Shown here in pieces: positions 1 through 6,996 of a stretch of 23,003 nt of DNA. The stretch is from Thauera sp. (GTDB lineage Bacteria > Pseudomonadota > Gammaproteobacteria > Burkholderiales > Rhodocyclaceae). The notes under the pieces were generated by a model. That model had not been told where the DNA came from. It did no database searches and saw only the letters and a program-made list of their open reading frames with translations. The stretch covers positions 1 to 23,003 of the forward strand of contig JAKLLJ010000015.1 of the NCBI GenBank assembly GCA_023150215.1. The letters run 5' to 3'. Position 1 is the stretch's first letter, and every line of letters starts with the position of its first letter. Position numbers and translations under genes: made by a program.

Positions 1-873
1 CACGGCGTTGAGGCGCGCCGGCGCGCTCAGGCGGATCGCATCGCGCTCGGACACCACCTCGCAGCCGGCGTCCATGAGCTTGTCGATCACTGCGTCGAGA
101 TAGCTCGACGAGGTGCCGGTGAGGCGCACCGAACCGCCGGTGACCGCCGCCGCGCACAGGTAGGTACCGGTCTCGATGCGGTCGGGCATGATGCGGTGCG
201 TCGCGCCGTGCAGGCGCTCGACGCCGCGGATGCGGATCACGTCGCTGCCGGCACCCGAGATCTGCGCGCCCATCGCCACCAGGCAGTTCGCCAGATCGAC
301 CACCTCGGGCTCGCGCGCGGCGTTCTCGATCACCGTCTCGCCGTCGGCGAGCGCCGCGGCCATCATCAGGTTCTCGGTGCCGGTGACCGTCACCATGTCG
401 GTGAACAGGCGCGCGCCCTTCAGGCGCGGCACCGTGGCGTGCACGTAGCCGTGCTCGACGCGCACCTCGGCGCCCATCGCCTGCAGGCCCTTGATGTGCT
501 GATCCACCGGTCGGGCACCGATCGCACAGCCGCCGGGCAGCGACACCCGTGCCTCGCCGCAGCGCGCGACCAGCGGGCCGAGCACCAGGATGGAGGCGCG
601 CATGGTCTTGACCATCTCGTAGGGCGCGACCGGGTTGTCCAGGCCGGCAGCATCCAGCGTGACGGCATGGCCGTCACGGGCAATCTTCACGCCCATCTGG
701 CCGAGCAGCTCGAGCAAGGTGTCGATGTCGTTCAGGCGCGGCACATTGGTGAAGGTGACCGGCTCGGCAGTCAGCAGCGCCGCACACAAGATGGGCAATG
801 CAGCGTTCTTGGCACCGGAAATGGCGATCTCGCCCGCCAGGCGGGCGCCGCCTTCGATCAACAGCTTGTCCAT
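1..873 (-). CDS. murA: UDP-N-acetylglucosamine 1-carboxyvinyltransferase, C-terminus cut by window edge
   Basis: MurA transfers enolpyruvate from PEP to UDP-GlcNAc in the cytoplasm, the first committed step of peptidoglycan synthesis. Only the first 291 codons of a family of about 420 residues are visible, and the frame is open to the window edge. The N-terminus shows the EPSP-synthase fold signature with the K22-N23 pair (ISGAKNAALP) used for substrate binding. The loop LPGGCAIGARPVD carries the PEP-reactive cysteine at residue 116, matching Cys115 of E. coli. The ATG at 873 is preceded by GAGGCGGCG, which overlaps the ibaG stop, and lies 7 nt behind that gene. Being last in the mla-ibaG run repeats the E. 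coli mlaFEDCB-ibaG-murA order. The fosfomycin target cysteine is intact, so this is not a Cys-to-Asp variant. Identity is secure. Confidence 0.96.
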   Translation of the reverse strand, partial: MDKLLIEGGARLAGEIAISGAKNAALPILCAALLTAEPVTFTNVPRLNDIDTLLELLGQMGVKIARDGHAVTLDAAGLDNPVAPYEMVKTMRASILVLGPLVARCGEARVSLPGGCAIGARPVDQHIKGLQAMGAEVRVEHGYVHATVPRLKGARLFTDMVTVTGTENLMMAAALADGETVIENAAREPEVVDLANCLVAMGAQISGAGSDVIRIRGVERLHGATHRIMPDRIETGTYLCAAAVTGGSVRLTGTSSSYLDAVIDKLMDAGCEVVSERDAIRLSAPARLNAV

Positions 874-880
874 CGCCGCC

Positions 881-1138
881 TCACATGCCCAGTTCGCCGC
901 GGCCTTCTTCCCATTGCGCGGGGGTGAAGGTCTGCAGTTGCAGGGCGTGGATCTCGTTGCCCATGAGGCGGCCGAGGGTGGCATACACGGCCTGGTGCTG
1001 GCGTACCTTCATCTTGCCTTCGAAGGTCGCACTGACGACGATGCCGCGGAAATGCACGCCGTCGTCGCCTTCGATGACCACCAGTTCGCAGGGCAGGCCC
1101 TGCTCGATCAGGCGCTTGATTTCGCTTGCTTCAAACAT
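881..1138 (-). CDS. ibaG: BolA-family protein, IbaG/YrbA type
   Basis: This 85-residue protein covers a whole BolA domain. Visible family marks are the central FEGKMKVRQHQAVY segment with a conserved His at residue 48, and the C-terminal TPAQW motif seen in IbaG (TPAEW in E. coli). Cys17 in the N-terminal loop is a possible extra metal ligand. BolA proteins partner with monothiol glutaredoxins and coordinate [2Fe-2S] clusters; IbaG in E. coli is linked to acid tolerance and envelope metabolism. The start at 1138 has AAAGGA at good spacing. The gene sits 10 nt after the ABC-2 permease and 7 nt before murA, so co-transcription is near certain. The position directly before murA separates it from the stationary-phase BolA proper. 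Confidence 0.92.
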   Translation of the reverse strand: MFEASEIKRLIEQGLPCELVVIEGDDGVHFRGIVVSATFEGKMKVRQHQAVYATLGRLMGNEIHALQLQTFTPAQWEEGRGELGM

Positions 1139-1148
1139 TTGGAATCCT

Positions 1149-1982
1149 TTACGAACGCAGCTTGTAGCCCCGGGCGAGCATCGCCAGGGTGAGCGCTGCG
1201 AGTACCACGAAACAGAGGCTCACCACGCCCAGCGACAGCCAGGGCGAGGTGTCCGATTGACCGAAGAAACCGTAGCGGAACCCGTCGATCATGAAGAAGA
1301 ATGGATTGAAATGCGACACATCCTGCCAGAACTGCGGCAGCGAGTGGATCGAGTAGAACACCCCCGACAGCATCGTCAGCGGCATGATCAGGAAATTCTG
1401 GAAGGCGGCGAGCTGGTCGAACTTGTCCGCCCAGATGCCAGCGATGACGCCGAACGAGCCGAGGATGATGCCGCCGAGCAGCGCAAAGGCGAGCACCCAC
1501 AGCGGATTGGCCATCGGCACCTCAACGAAGGCCGCCGACATCGCCAGCACACCCGCGCCCACCATCAGCCCGCGCAGGGTCGAGGCGATGACGTAGGCGG
1601 CGTAGAACTCGCGGTAGGACAGCGGCGGCAGCAACACGAAGATGATGTTGCCGGTGATCTTGCTCTGGATCAGCGACGACGAGCTGTTGGCGAACGCGTT
1701 CTGCAGCACCGACATCATCACCAGGCCGGGCACCAGGAAGCTGGTGTAGGCCACTTCGCCATACACGGTGACATGGCGGTCGAGCACATGCGAGAAGATG
1801 AGCAGGAACAAGAGCGCGTTGAGCACCGGCGCGGCGACGGTCTGGAAGCTGACCTTCCAGAAGCGCAGCGTCTCCTTGTAGAGCAGGGTGCGAAAACCGG
1901 TGAACGGCGACTCCGGCGCCATCGGCTCGATGCGCGGTGCGGGAACGAAAGCGGGTGCGGAAATGGGAGAAGAATCAGGCAC
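1149..1982 (-). CDS. ABC-2 type transporter permease, YadH family
   Basis: Integral membrane subunit of an ABC-2 exporter, 277 residues. After a proline-rich cytoplasmic N-terminus (about residues 1-30) there are six hydrophobic segments, typical of the ABC-2 membrane domain. The conserved stretches NPFFFMIDGFRYG near residue 235 and MLSGVFYS near residue 205 match the YadH/NodJ-like family. The chosen GTG start at 1982 lies inside the last codons of the ATPase gene (8-nt overlap) and is preceded by GAGGTG at about 7 nt. An internal ATG at 1922 (residue 21) has a poorer ribosome site. With the preceding ATPase it forms a two-gene exporter commonly embedded between mlaB and ibaG in betaproteobacteria. 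The substrate is unknown; envelope lipid or polysaccharide export is only a guess from context. Confidence 0.88.
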   Translation of the reverse strand: MPDSSPISAPAFVPAPRIEPMAPESPFTGFRTLLYKETLRFWKVSFQTVAAPVLNALLFLLIFSHVLDRHVTVYGEVAYTSFLVPGLVMMSVLQNAFANSSSSLIQSKITGNIIFVLLPPLSYREFYAAYVIASTLRGLMVGAGVLAMSAAFVEVPMANPLWVLAFALLGGIILGSFGVIAGIWADKFDQLAAFQNFLIMPLTMLSGVFYSIHSLPQFWQDVSHFNPFFFMIDGFRYGFFGQSDTSPWLSLGVVSLCFVVLAALTLAMLARGYKLRS

Positions 1983-2871
1983 GGTGCATCACCTCGACGA
2001 AGACGCGCTCGAGATCCGGCTCGCCGAGCTGCATCTCGGTGAGGCCCGCCGCCGCCTCACGCAGGCGGGCGAGCAGGGTCTCGACATCGGCATAGCTGTC
2101 AAAGCCGAACTCCACCCAGCCGCCCTCGGCGCTCACGCCACCGAGGGCGGTGGCGTGCTCGGGATGCGCAAGGCGCACGCGCAGGCTGTGCGTGGCAAAG
2201 CGCCGCAACAGGTTTTCGGTGGTGTCGAGTGCCACCACCTTGCCCGCCTTGAGCATGGCGATGCGCCCGCACAGGGTCTCGGCCTCTTCCAGGTAGTGCG
2301 TGGTGAGCACGATGGTGTGGCCATCGCGATTGAGCTTGCGGATGAACTGCCACAGGCCCTGACGCAGCTCGACGTCCACGCCCGCGGTGGGCTCGTCGAG
2401 CACGATCACCGGCGGCCGGTGCACCAGCGCCTGCGCCACCAGCACGCGCCGCTTCATGCCACCCGACAGCGCGCGCATGTTGGCATCGGCCTTGTGGGTG
2501 AGATCCAGGCTGGCAAGAATCTCGTCGATCCAGGCGTCGTTGCTGCGGATGCCGAAGTAGCCCGACTGGATGCGCAGCAACTCGCGCACCGAGAAAAAGG
2601 GGTCGAACACCAGCTCCTGCGGCACCACGCCGAGATTGCGACGGGCGTTGCGATAATCGCCGACGACGTCGTGCCCCATGATCGCGAGCGCGCCGCTGTC
2701 CGGTCGCACCAGCCCCGACAGCGCCGAGATCAGCGTGGTCTTGCCCGCGCCATTGGGCCCGAGCAGGCCGAAGAACTCGCCCTGGCCGACCTCGAGATCG
2801 ACACCGCCGAGCGCCTTCAGCGCGCCGTAGCTTTTCGTGACCCCCTGGATGCGGATTGCGGCCAGGCTCAT
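1975..2871 (-). CDS. ABC transporter ATP-binding protein, YadG/CcmA-like
   Basis: Cytoplasmic ATPase of an ABC-2 exporter, 298 residues. Walker A GPNGAGKT is at residues 38-45, the ABC signature LSGGMKRR begins at 135, Walker B VIVLDEP is at 155-161, and a His switch lies in LTTHYLEEAE near residue 190. The C-terminal 80 or so residues form the extra domain usual for YadG/NodI-like ATPases. The ATG at 2871 overlaps the mlaB stop by four bases (ATGA), with GGGAGA upstream. It pairs with the permease that starts inside its 3' end. It is distinct from MlaF, so this operon encodes two different ABC systems. The substrate cannot be told from the sequence. Confidence 0.9.
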   Translation of the reverse strand: MSLAAIRIQGVTKSYGALKALGGVDLEVGQGEFFGLLGPNGAGKTTLISALSGLVRPDSGALAIMGHDVVGDYRNARRNLGVVPQELVFDPFFSVRELLRIQSGYFGIRSNDAWIDEILASLDLTHKADANMRALSGGMKRRVLVAQALVHRPPVIVLDEPTAGVDVELRQGLWQFIRKLNRDGHTIVLTTHYLEEAETLCGRIAMLKAGKVVALDTTENLLRRFATHSLRVRLAHPEHATALGGVSAEGGWVEFGFDSYADVETLLARLREAAAGLTEMQLGEPDLERVFVEVMHRA

Positions 2872-3152
2872 GCCCTGCTCTCCCGCACCAGCAGCTCATC
2901 GACATCGTAGAGCGCAGCCAGGCTGGCAAGCCCGGCGGGCAGGTTGCGGACGACCAGCGCATGGCCTGCTGCGCGTGCGCAGCGCATCCAGTCGAGGAGC
3001 AGCGCGAGCGCCGCCGAATCGGCGGCGGTGGCCGCCGCGAGATCGACCACCAGGTCGCCCGCACGCGCAAGACGCTGCCCCTCGGCGCGCAGGGTCGGCG
3101 CCGAACTCATCGTCAACGCACCGGCAGGCGCGAACACTCCCGGTTCACTCAC
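2868..3152 (-). CDS. mlaB: MlaB, STAS-domain subunit of the Mla ABC complex
   Basis: This 94-residue STAS-domain protein binds MlaF on the cytoplasmic face and is needed for activity of the MlaFEDB complex. Visible are the first strand with GALTMSSAPTL, a core strand GDLVVDLAA, and DSAALALLLDW (residues 45-55), the turn that corresponds to the functionally important DTAG loop of E. coli MlaB, here with Ser for Thr. The start is not an ATG. GTG at 3152 lies 2 nt after the mlaC stop with GGCGGGG upstream, and a TTG at 3158 is the alternative. The only in-frame ATG (residue 15) would remove strand 1. The gene ends in a 4-nt overlap with the ABC ATPase. Weak sequence conservation is normal for MlaB, and the operon position supports the call. 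Confidence 0.85.
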   Translation of the reverse strand: MSEPGVFAPAGALTMSSAPTLRAEGQRLARAGDLVVDLAAATAADSAALALLLDWMRCARAAGHALVVRNLPAGLASLAALYDVDELLVRESRA

Positions 3153-3154
3153 GC

Positions 3155-3817
3155 TCAAACCCCGCCATCGGCGCGACCCTGGCCAGCACCCTGCTTCTCG
3201 GCGAGCGAGCGGTTCTGCTCCTCGAGCGAACGGATCAGGCCATCGATGCCGCCGCGGCTGATCCGGCCCACGAAATCGTTGCGGTAGTTGGTGACCATGC
3301 TCACCCCAGCGACGATGACGTCGAACACCTTCCAGCCTTGCTCGCCATTTTCCAGCATGTAGTCGATCCCGATCGGCTGCGCGCCGGCCTGGATGACCTC
3401 GGTGCGAACCTGCACCCGAGTGTCGGCCGGGGAAAAACGCGACGGGCGGAACTCGATGCGCTGGTCGCGGTACTGCGTGAGCGCATTGGAGTAGGTGCGC
3501 ACCAGCAGGGTGCGGAACGCGTCGGTGAGCTTGACTTGCTGCGCTACGCTCGCCTGGCGCCAGTCGCGGCCAACCGCGAGCATGGTCATGCGACGGAAGT
3601 CGAAATGCGGCAACACCTTGGCGTCGACCAACTCGATCACGCGCCGCGTGTCGCCAGCCTGGATGGCCTTGTCGGCACGCACGATCTCGAGCACCTCGTT
3701 GGTGACGTCCTGGACGAGGACGTCGGGCGCCTTGCCTGTGCTGGCCGCCGCGGGCAGCGCCCCTGCCAACAGGACCCCGACGAGGCAAGCGCGGAAAAGG
3801 GCGATGATGTTTTTCAT
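3155..3817 (-). CDS. mlaC: MlaC, periplasmic phospholipid-binding protein
   Basis: MlaC (Ttg2D/toluene-tolerance family) ferries phospholipid across the periplasm between the outer-membrane MlaA complex and the inner-membrane MlaFEDB complex. The 220-residue product begins with a Sec signal peptide (MKN start, hydrophobic core GVLLAGALPAAAS, cleavage near residue 26). The mature part shows the family pattern: VLPHFDFRRMTMLAVGRDWR near residues 68-87, FRTLLVRTYSNAL, and the late GWKVFDVIVAGVSMVTNYR block. Length is typical. It follows mlaA by 13 nt and precedes mlaB by 2 nt. The ribosome site before ATG 3817 is weak (GAG in the mlaA 3' end), which suggests translational coupling. The C-terminal tail rich in Gln, Gly and Ala is probably disordered. 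Confidence 0.94.
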   Translation of the reverse strand: MKNIIALFRACLVGVLLAGALPAAASTGKAPDVLVQDVTNEVLEIVRADKAIQAGDTRRVIELVDAKVLPHFDFRRMTMLAVGRDWRQASVAQQVKLTDAFRTLLVRTYSNALTQYRDQRIEFRPSRFSPADTRVQVRTEVIQAGAQPIGIDYMLENGEQGWKVFDVIVAGVSMVTNYRNDFVGRISRGGIDGLIRSLEEQNRSLAEKQGAGQGRADGGV

Positions 3818-3830
3818 GTCATTTACTCAC

Positions 3831-4682
3831 TTATCTCGTGTACTGGCGCTCGAGGGCCTTCGCGGCGGGCACTTGGCGAGCGCCGATGCCGGCGAATTCC
3901 AGACGCTCGACCGCGGTGGTCGCCGCCGCATCCACCTCGCCGCCGAGCGGCGCGGCCGACGGGTCATCGAAATCTTCGTACATCCGCTCTTGACGGCCGT
4001 CCTCGACCTTGTAACGGCGCTGTTCGAGGTAGAAGTCGCGCACGAAGGCGTAGCGGTCGAGCGCGGCCTCGTCCAGCGTGCGCTCGGTACCGAGCAATAC
4101 CGAGCGGCCGTGCACCAGGCGCGTGCCAAGCACCGTGTTGCGCGTCGGCACGTGATCGATGCGGAATGGCTCGTTGGCCATCATGTCGGCCGGCAGCGCC
4201 ACTGCGTCACGCACCGTGCGCGGCCCGAAGAAGGGCAGCACGATGTAGGCCCCCTCACCCACGCCCCAGCGCCCCAGCGTCTGGCCGAGGTCCTCGTCGT
4301 GCTTGGGCAGGCCGGCCTCGCTGGCGATGTCGAGCAGGCCGAGCAGGCCCCAGGTCGAGTTGAACGCGAAGCGCATCAGGTCGCTCATGCCTTCGGCGAA
4401 CTTGCCCTGCAACATGTTGTTGAGCCCGATCCAGGGGTCACCCAGATTGCCGAGCACGTTGCCGATGGCGGTGCGTGCCGGACTCGGCAGCACCGCTTCG
4501 TACACCTGCGCGGCAGGCTTGACGACCACCTTGTCGACCTGCTCGTTGAAGCCGAACATCGCGCGGTTGTAGCCTTCCAGCGGGTCGTTCGGGTTGCCGG
4601 TGGACGCACAGCCAGCGAGCAACATGGCCGCCAGGGCGGTCGCGACAAGTCCGGCACGGGAGCGACGAAAGACTTTATGCAT
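3831..4682 (-). CDS. mlaA: MlaA/VacJ outer-membrane lipoprotein
   Basis: MlaA extracts mislocalised phospholipids from the outer leaflet of the outer membrane and passes them to MlaC. The product is 283 residues. A lipoprotein signal ends in the lipobox LLAGC with Cys25 as the lipidated residue, followed by NPNDPLEGYNRAMFGFNE, the VacJ signature. NTVLGTRLV and an acidic C-terminal tail follow. ATG 4682 was chosen because GGAG lies 8 nt upstream and it gives a compact lipoprotein leader. An in-frame ATG at 4715 overlaps the mlaD stop (ATGA) but has no visible ribosome site and would put 11 extra residues before the signal. In E. coli mlaA is unlinked; here it sits inside the operon between mlaD and mlaC, as in many betaproteobacteria. 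Confidence 0.94.
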   Translation of the reverse strand: MHKVFRRSRAGLVATALAAMLLAGCASTGNPNDPLEGYNRAMFGFNEQVDKVVVKPAAQVYEAVLPSPARTAIGNVLGNLGDPWIGLNNMLQGKFAEGMSDLMRFAFNSTWGLLGLLDIASEAGLPKHDEDLGQTLGRWGVGEGAYIVLPFFGPRTVRDAVALPADMMANEPFRIDHVPTRNTVLGTRLVHGRSVLLGTERTLDEAALDRYAFVRDFYLEQRRYKVEDGRQERMYEDFDDPSAAPLGGEVDAAATTAVERLEFAGIGARQVPAAKALERQYTR

Positions 4683-4711
4683 GGCTGTTTTCTCCGGAAA
4701 TCCTGAGCGCC

Positions 4712-5179
4712 TCATTGCGCGGGCGCGTCGGCGGCGCGGTCGAACATGAACTGACCAATCAGCTTCTCGAGCACCACCGCCGACTGGGTGATCAGCACAC
4801 GATCGCCACCCTTGAGCATCTCGACGTCGGCGCCGGCCTCCAGCCCCACGTACTGCTCGCCAAGGAGGCCTGAGGTCAGGATCGATGCCGTGGTGTCGGC
4901 GGGAAATTCATAGCGCCCGTCAATCTCGAACTCCACCACCGCGCGGTAGATCTTGGTATCGAAGCGGATCGACGCCACACGCCCGACCAGCACGCCCGCG
5001 CTCTTGACCGGCGCACGCACCTTGAGGCCACCGATGTTGTCGAAGGGCGCCTCGACGCGGTAGGTCTCGTTACCGTTGATGCCCGAGAAATTGCCGACCT
5101 TCATCGCCAGGAACACCAGCGCGGCGAAACCGATCGCAACAAAAATGCCGACCCACAGGTCGAGCGCGGTACGACTCAT
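4712..5179 (-). CDS. mlaD: MlaD, MCE-domain substrate-binding subunit
   Basis: MlaD forms a hexameric ring in the periplasm anchored by one N-terminal helix and passes lipid between MlaC and the MlaFE core. The 155-residue product has a TM helix at about residues 7-27 (LDLWVGIFVAIGFAALVFLA) and an MCE domain from about 38 to 115 with APFDNIGGLKVRAPVKSAGV and the glycine turn LLGEQYVGLEAG. A hydrophobic C-terminal helix (VVLEKLIGQFMF) is the segment that lines the central channel in the E. coli ring. Two adjacent ATGs occur (5182 and 5179). The second has better spacing from AGGGG, while the first would overlap the mlaE stop, and the choice changes only one residue. Length is in the usual MlaD range. 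Confidence 0.93.
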   Translation of the reverse strand: MSRTALDLWVGIFVAIGFAALVFLAMKVGNFSGINGNETYRVEAPFDNIGGLKVRAPVKSAGVLVGRVASIRFDTKIYRAVVEFEIDGRYEFPADTTASILTSGLLGEQYVGLEAGADVEMLKGGDRVLITQSAVVLEKLIGQFMFDRAADAPAQ

Positions 5180-5181
5180 CA

Positions 5182-5970
5182 TCAACCCCTGAACATGAAG
5201 GAGGTAAGCACGAAATCGAGCGCCAGGATGGCCAGCGCCGAGGTGACGACGGTGCGCGTGATCGCACGCGACACGCCCTCTGCAGTCGGCTGGCAATCGT
5301 AGCCTTCGAACACCGCGATCAAGGACACCACCGTACCGAAGACCGCGGATTTGATCACGCCGTTCATCACGTCGTACTCGAACTCCACCGCCGCCTGCAT
5401 CTGCGACCAGAACGCGCCGTCATCGACACCGATCACCGCCACGGTGATCAGCCAGCCACCGAAGATGCCCATCGCCGAAAACAGCGCGGCCAGCAGCGGC
5501 ATCGACAGCACGCCGCCCCAGAAGCGCGGCGCGACCACACGTGCGATCGGGTTAACCGCCATCATGTCCATCGCCTTCAACTGTTCGGTGGCCTTCATCA
5601 GACCGATCTCGGCGGTGATCGCGGACCCGGCACGGCTGGCGAACAGCAACGCGGCGATCACCGGCCCGAGTTCGCGCAGCAGCGACAGCGCAACCATCAC
5701 GCCCACCGCATCGGCCGAGCCGTAGCGCTGCAGGATGTCGTAGCCCTGCAGGCCGAGCACCAGGCCGACGAACAAGCCCGACACCACGATGATCAGCAGC
5801 GACATCACGCCACTGAAGTAGAGCTCGCGAATGGTCAGGTGGATGCGGCGCAGGGACTGCCCGGAGTGCAGAAGCACCGCGAGCAGGAAACGGGTGATGA
5901 AGCCCAGCCGCCAGATGCCATCGATGGTCAGCGCACCAATGTGCCGCAGCGCGGACAGGACTGCGTTCAT
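5182..5970 (-). CDS. mlaE: MlaE, permease subunit of phospholipid transporter
   Basis: This 262-residue MlaE/YrbE-type permease dimerises with MlaF underneath and the MlaD ring above. It has an N-terminal interfacial helix (about residues 1-30) followed by five hydrophobic helices. The most conserved blocks are the central LLRELGPVIAALLFASRAGS segment near residues 97-116, TAEIGLMKATEQLKAM after it, NPIARVVAPRFWGG, and the late IKSAVFGTVVSLIAVFEGY near residues 207-225. The ATG at 5970 overlaps the mlaF stop by four bases (ATGA), and the stop touches the mlaD start. Both junctions imply translational coupling. Nothing looks truncated, and every region the family conserves is present. Confidence 0.95.
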   Translation of the reverse strand: MNAVLSALRHIGALTIDGIWRLGFITRFLLAVLLHSGQSLRRIHLTIRELYFSGVMSLLIIVVSGLFVGLVLGLQGYDILQRYGSADAVGVMVALSLLRELGPVIAALLFASRAGSAITAEIGLMKATEQLKAMDMMAVNPIARVVAPRFWGGVLSMPLLAALFSAMGIFGGWLITVAVIGVDDGAFWSQMQAAVEFEYDVMNGVIKSAVFGTVVSLIAVFEGYDCQPTAEGVSRAITRTVVTSALAILALDFVLTSFMFRG

Positions 5971-6788
5971 GCCCCCTCCCCCCCGAGCAGGCTGTCTATC
6001 GGTGCCGCCGGGTAATGGAAAGGCACCGGCCCGTCGGCCTCGGCATTGACGAACTGGTGCACGAAGGGGTCGCTCGAGGCGCGGATCTCGTCCGGCGTGC
6101 CCTGCGCGACGACGCGCCCATCGGATACGAAGTAGATGTAATCCACGATCGACAGCGACTCGTGAACGTCGTGGGTGACCATCACCGAGCTCGCACCGAG
6201 CGCGTCGTTGAGCTTGCGGATCAGTTGCCCGATGATGCCGAGCGAAATCGGATCAAGGCCGGCGAAGGGCTCGTCGTAGAGGATCAGCATCGGGTCCAGC
6301 GCCACCGCGCGCGCCAGCGCCACACGCCGCGCCATGCCGCCGGAGAGTTCGCCCGGACTGAGTTTCGCTGCGCCGCGCAGGCCCACCGCCTGCAACTTCA
6401 TCAGCACCAGGTCGTGGATCATGCCTGCCGGCAGGACGGTGTGCTCGCGCAGCGGAAAAGCAACGTTGTCGAACACGCTCATGTCGGTGAACAGCGCACC
6501 GAACTGGAACAGCATCCCCATCCGCCTACGCAGCGCATAGAGATCCTTGCCCGACAGGCCTGCGAGGTCGCGCCCCTCGACCTCCACGACACCGCCCGAC
6601 GCACGCAATTGGCCGCCGATCAGGCGCAGCAGCGTGGTCTTGCCACAACCGCTGCCCCCCATGATCGCCACGACCTGGCCGCGATGGACGCTCAGGTCGA
6701 TACCGCGCAGGACTTCGCGCTCGCCGTAGGCGAAGCGCGCGTCGCGCAGGGAAACCAGCGGAGAGGTCGATTCTGCAGTTGCGGTCAC
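5967..6788 (-). CDS. mlaF: MlaF, ATPase subunit of phospholipid transporter
   Basis: Cytoplasmic ATPase that powers MlaFEDB. Taking GTG 6788 as start gives 273 residues: Walker A GGSGCGKT at 44-51, Q-loop FQFGALFTDM near 94-103, signature LSGGMARR at 148-155, Walker B LILYDEP at 168-174, and the switch His in MVTHDVHE. The start is the weakest part of the call. The frame is open to an ATG at 6866, but only the GTG at 6788 places the usual short lead before the first strand PLVSLRDARFAYG, and no strong Shine-Dalgarno is visible for any candidate. This is the first gene of the ten-gene operon, so its promoter lies in 6789-6996. The C-terminal tail past about residue 255 (PVPFHYPAAPIDSLL) may contact MlaB or a neighbouring subunit, as in known MlaF structures. 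Confidence 0.93.
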   Translation of the reverse strand: MTATAESTSPLVSLRDARFAYGEREVLRGIDLSVHRGQVVAIMGGSGCGKTTLLRLIGGQLRASGGVVEVEGRDLAGLSGKDLYALRRRMGMLFQFGALFTDMSVFDNVAFPLREHTVLPAGMIHDLVLMKLQAVGLRGAAKLSPGELSGGMARRVALARAVALDPMLILYDEPFAGLDPISLGIIGQLIRKLNDALGASSVMVTHDVHESLSIVDYIYFVSDGRVVAQGTPDEIRASSDPFVHQFVNAEADGPVPFHYPAAPIDSLLGGEGA

Positions 6789-6996
6789 GATGATCGCGGG
6801 CACACGAAAACCATTGAATATAACAGAGACCCATGCTCCCCGCTCCACGATGTTGCAATGCAGCAACGATGTTGCAGGCGGGTCACCACCCTTTACGCCC
6901 GCAAGCGGACCCGGCCTGATCCGACGCCAGTGGATGGTCGAAAAAAAATTCCATGTGGCTATTCACTTTTTCTTTTCACCTGGATAGCATGCTTGC
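6789..6996. promoter_or_regulatory. Divergent intergenic region between mlaF and the pilus operon
   Basis: This 208-bp gap separates two divergent operons and is visibly more AT-rich in places than its surroundings. On the minus strand TATATT (plus 6817-6822) is a reasonable -10 for mlaF, but no good -35 lies 16-18 bp upstream. On the plus strand an AT-rich tract around 6943-6980 precedes the secretin gene. TTCACT (6963-6968) and TAGCAT (6985-6990) with a 16-bp spacer are a weak promoter match that would leave almost no leader. GCATGC-TT-GCATGC (6987-7000) is an inverted repeat overlapping the secretin start codon. The palindrome cluster at 6848-6876 is listed separately. Promoter assignments here are guesses. 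Confidence 0.4.
6848..6876. promoter_or_regulatory. Cluster of ATGTTGC/GCAAC half-sites, putative repressor operator
   Basis: CGATGTTGCA occurs twice as a direct repeat (6848-6857 and 6867-6876), with GCAGCAAC between the copies. This creates two overlapping palindromes: ATGTTGC-AAT-GCAGCAA (6850-6866) and a perfect GCAAC-GAT-GTTGC (6863-6875). The same half-site recurs in the phasin promoter of this window. It lies just upstream of the possible mlaF -10. A TGC-rich operator of the PhaR type is a possibility based on recalled descriptions of PhaR sites; no binding data are available here. Confidence 0.4.

Noticed and set aside
6981..6996. Sigma54-like TGGATAG...TTGC before the secretin gene
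   Set aside because: The GG to GC distance is one base too long for the fixed -24/-12 spacing, and the element would end directly at the start codon.
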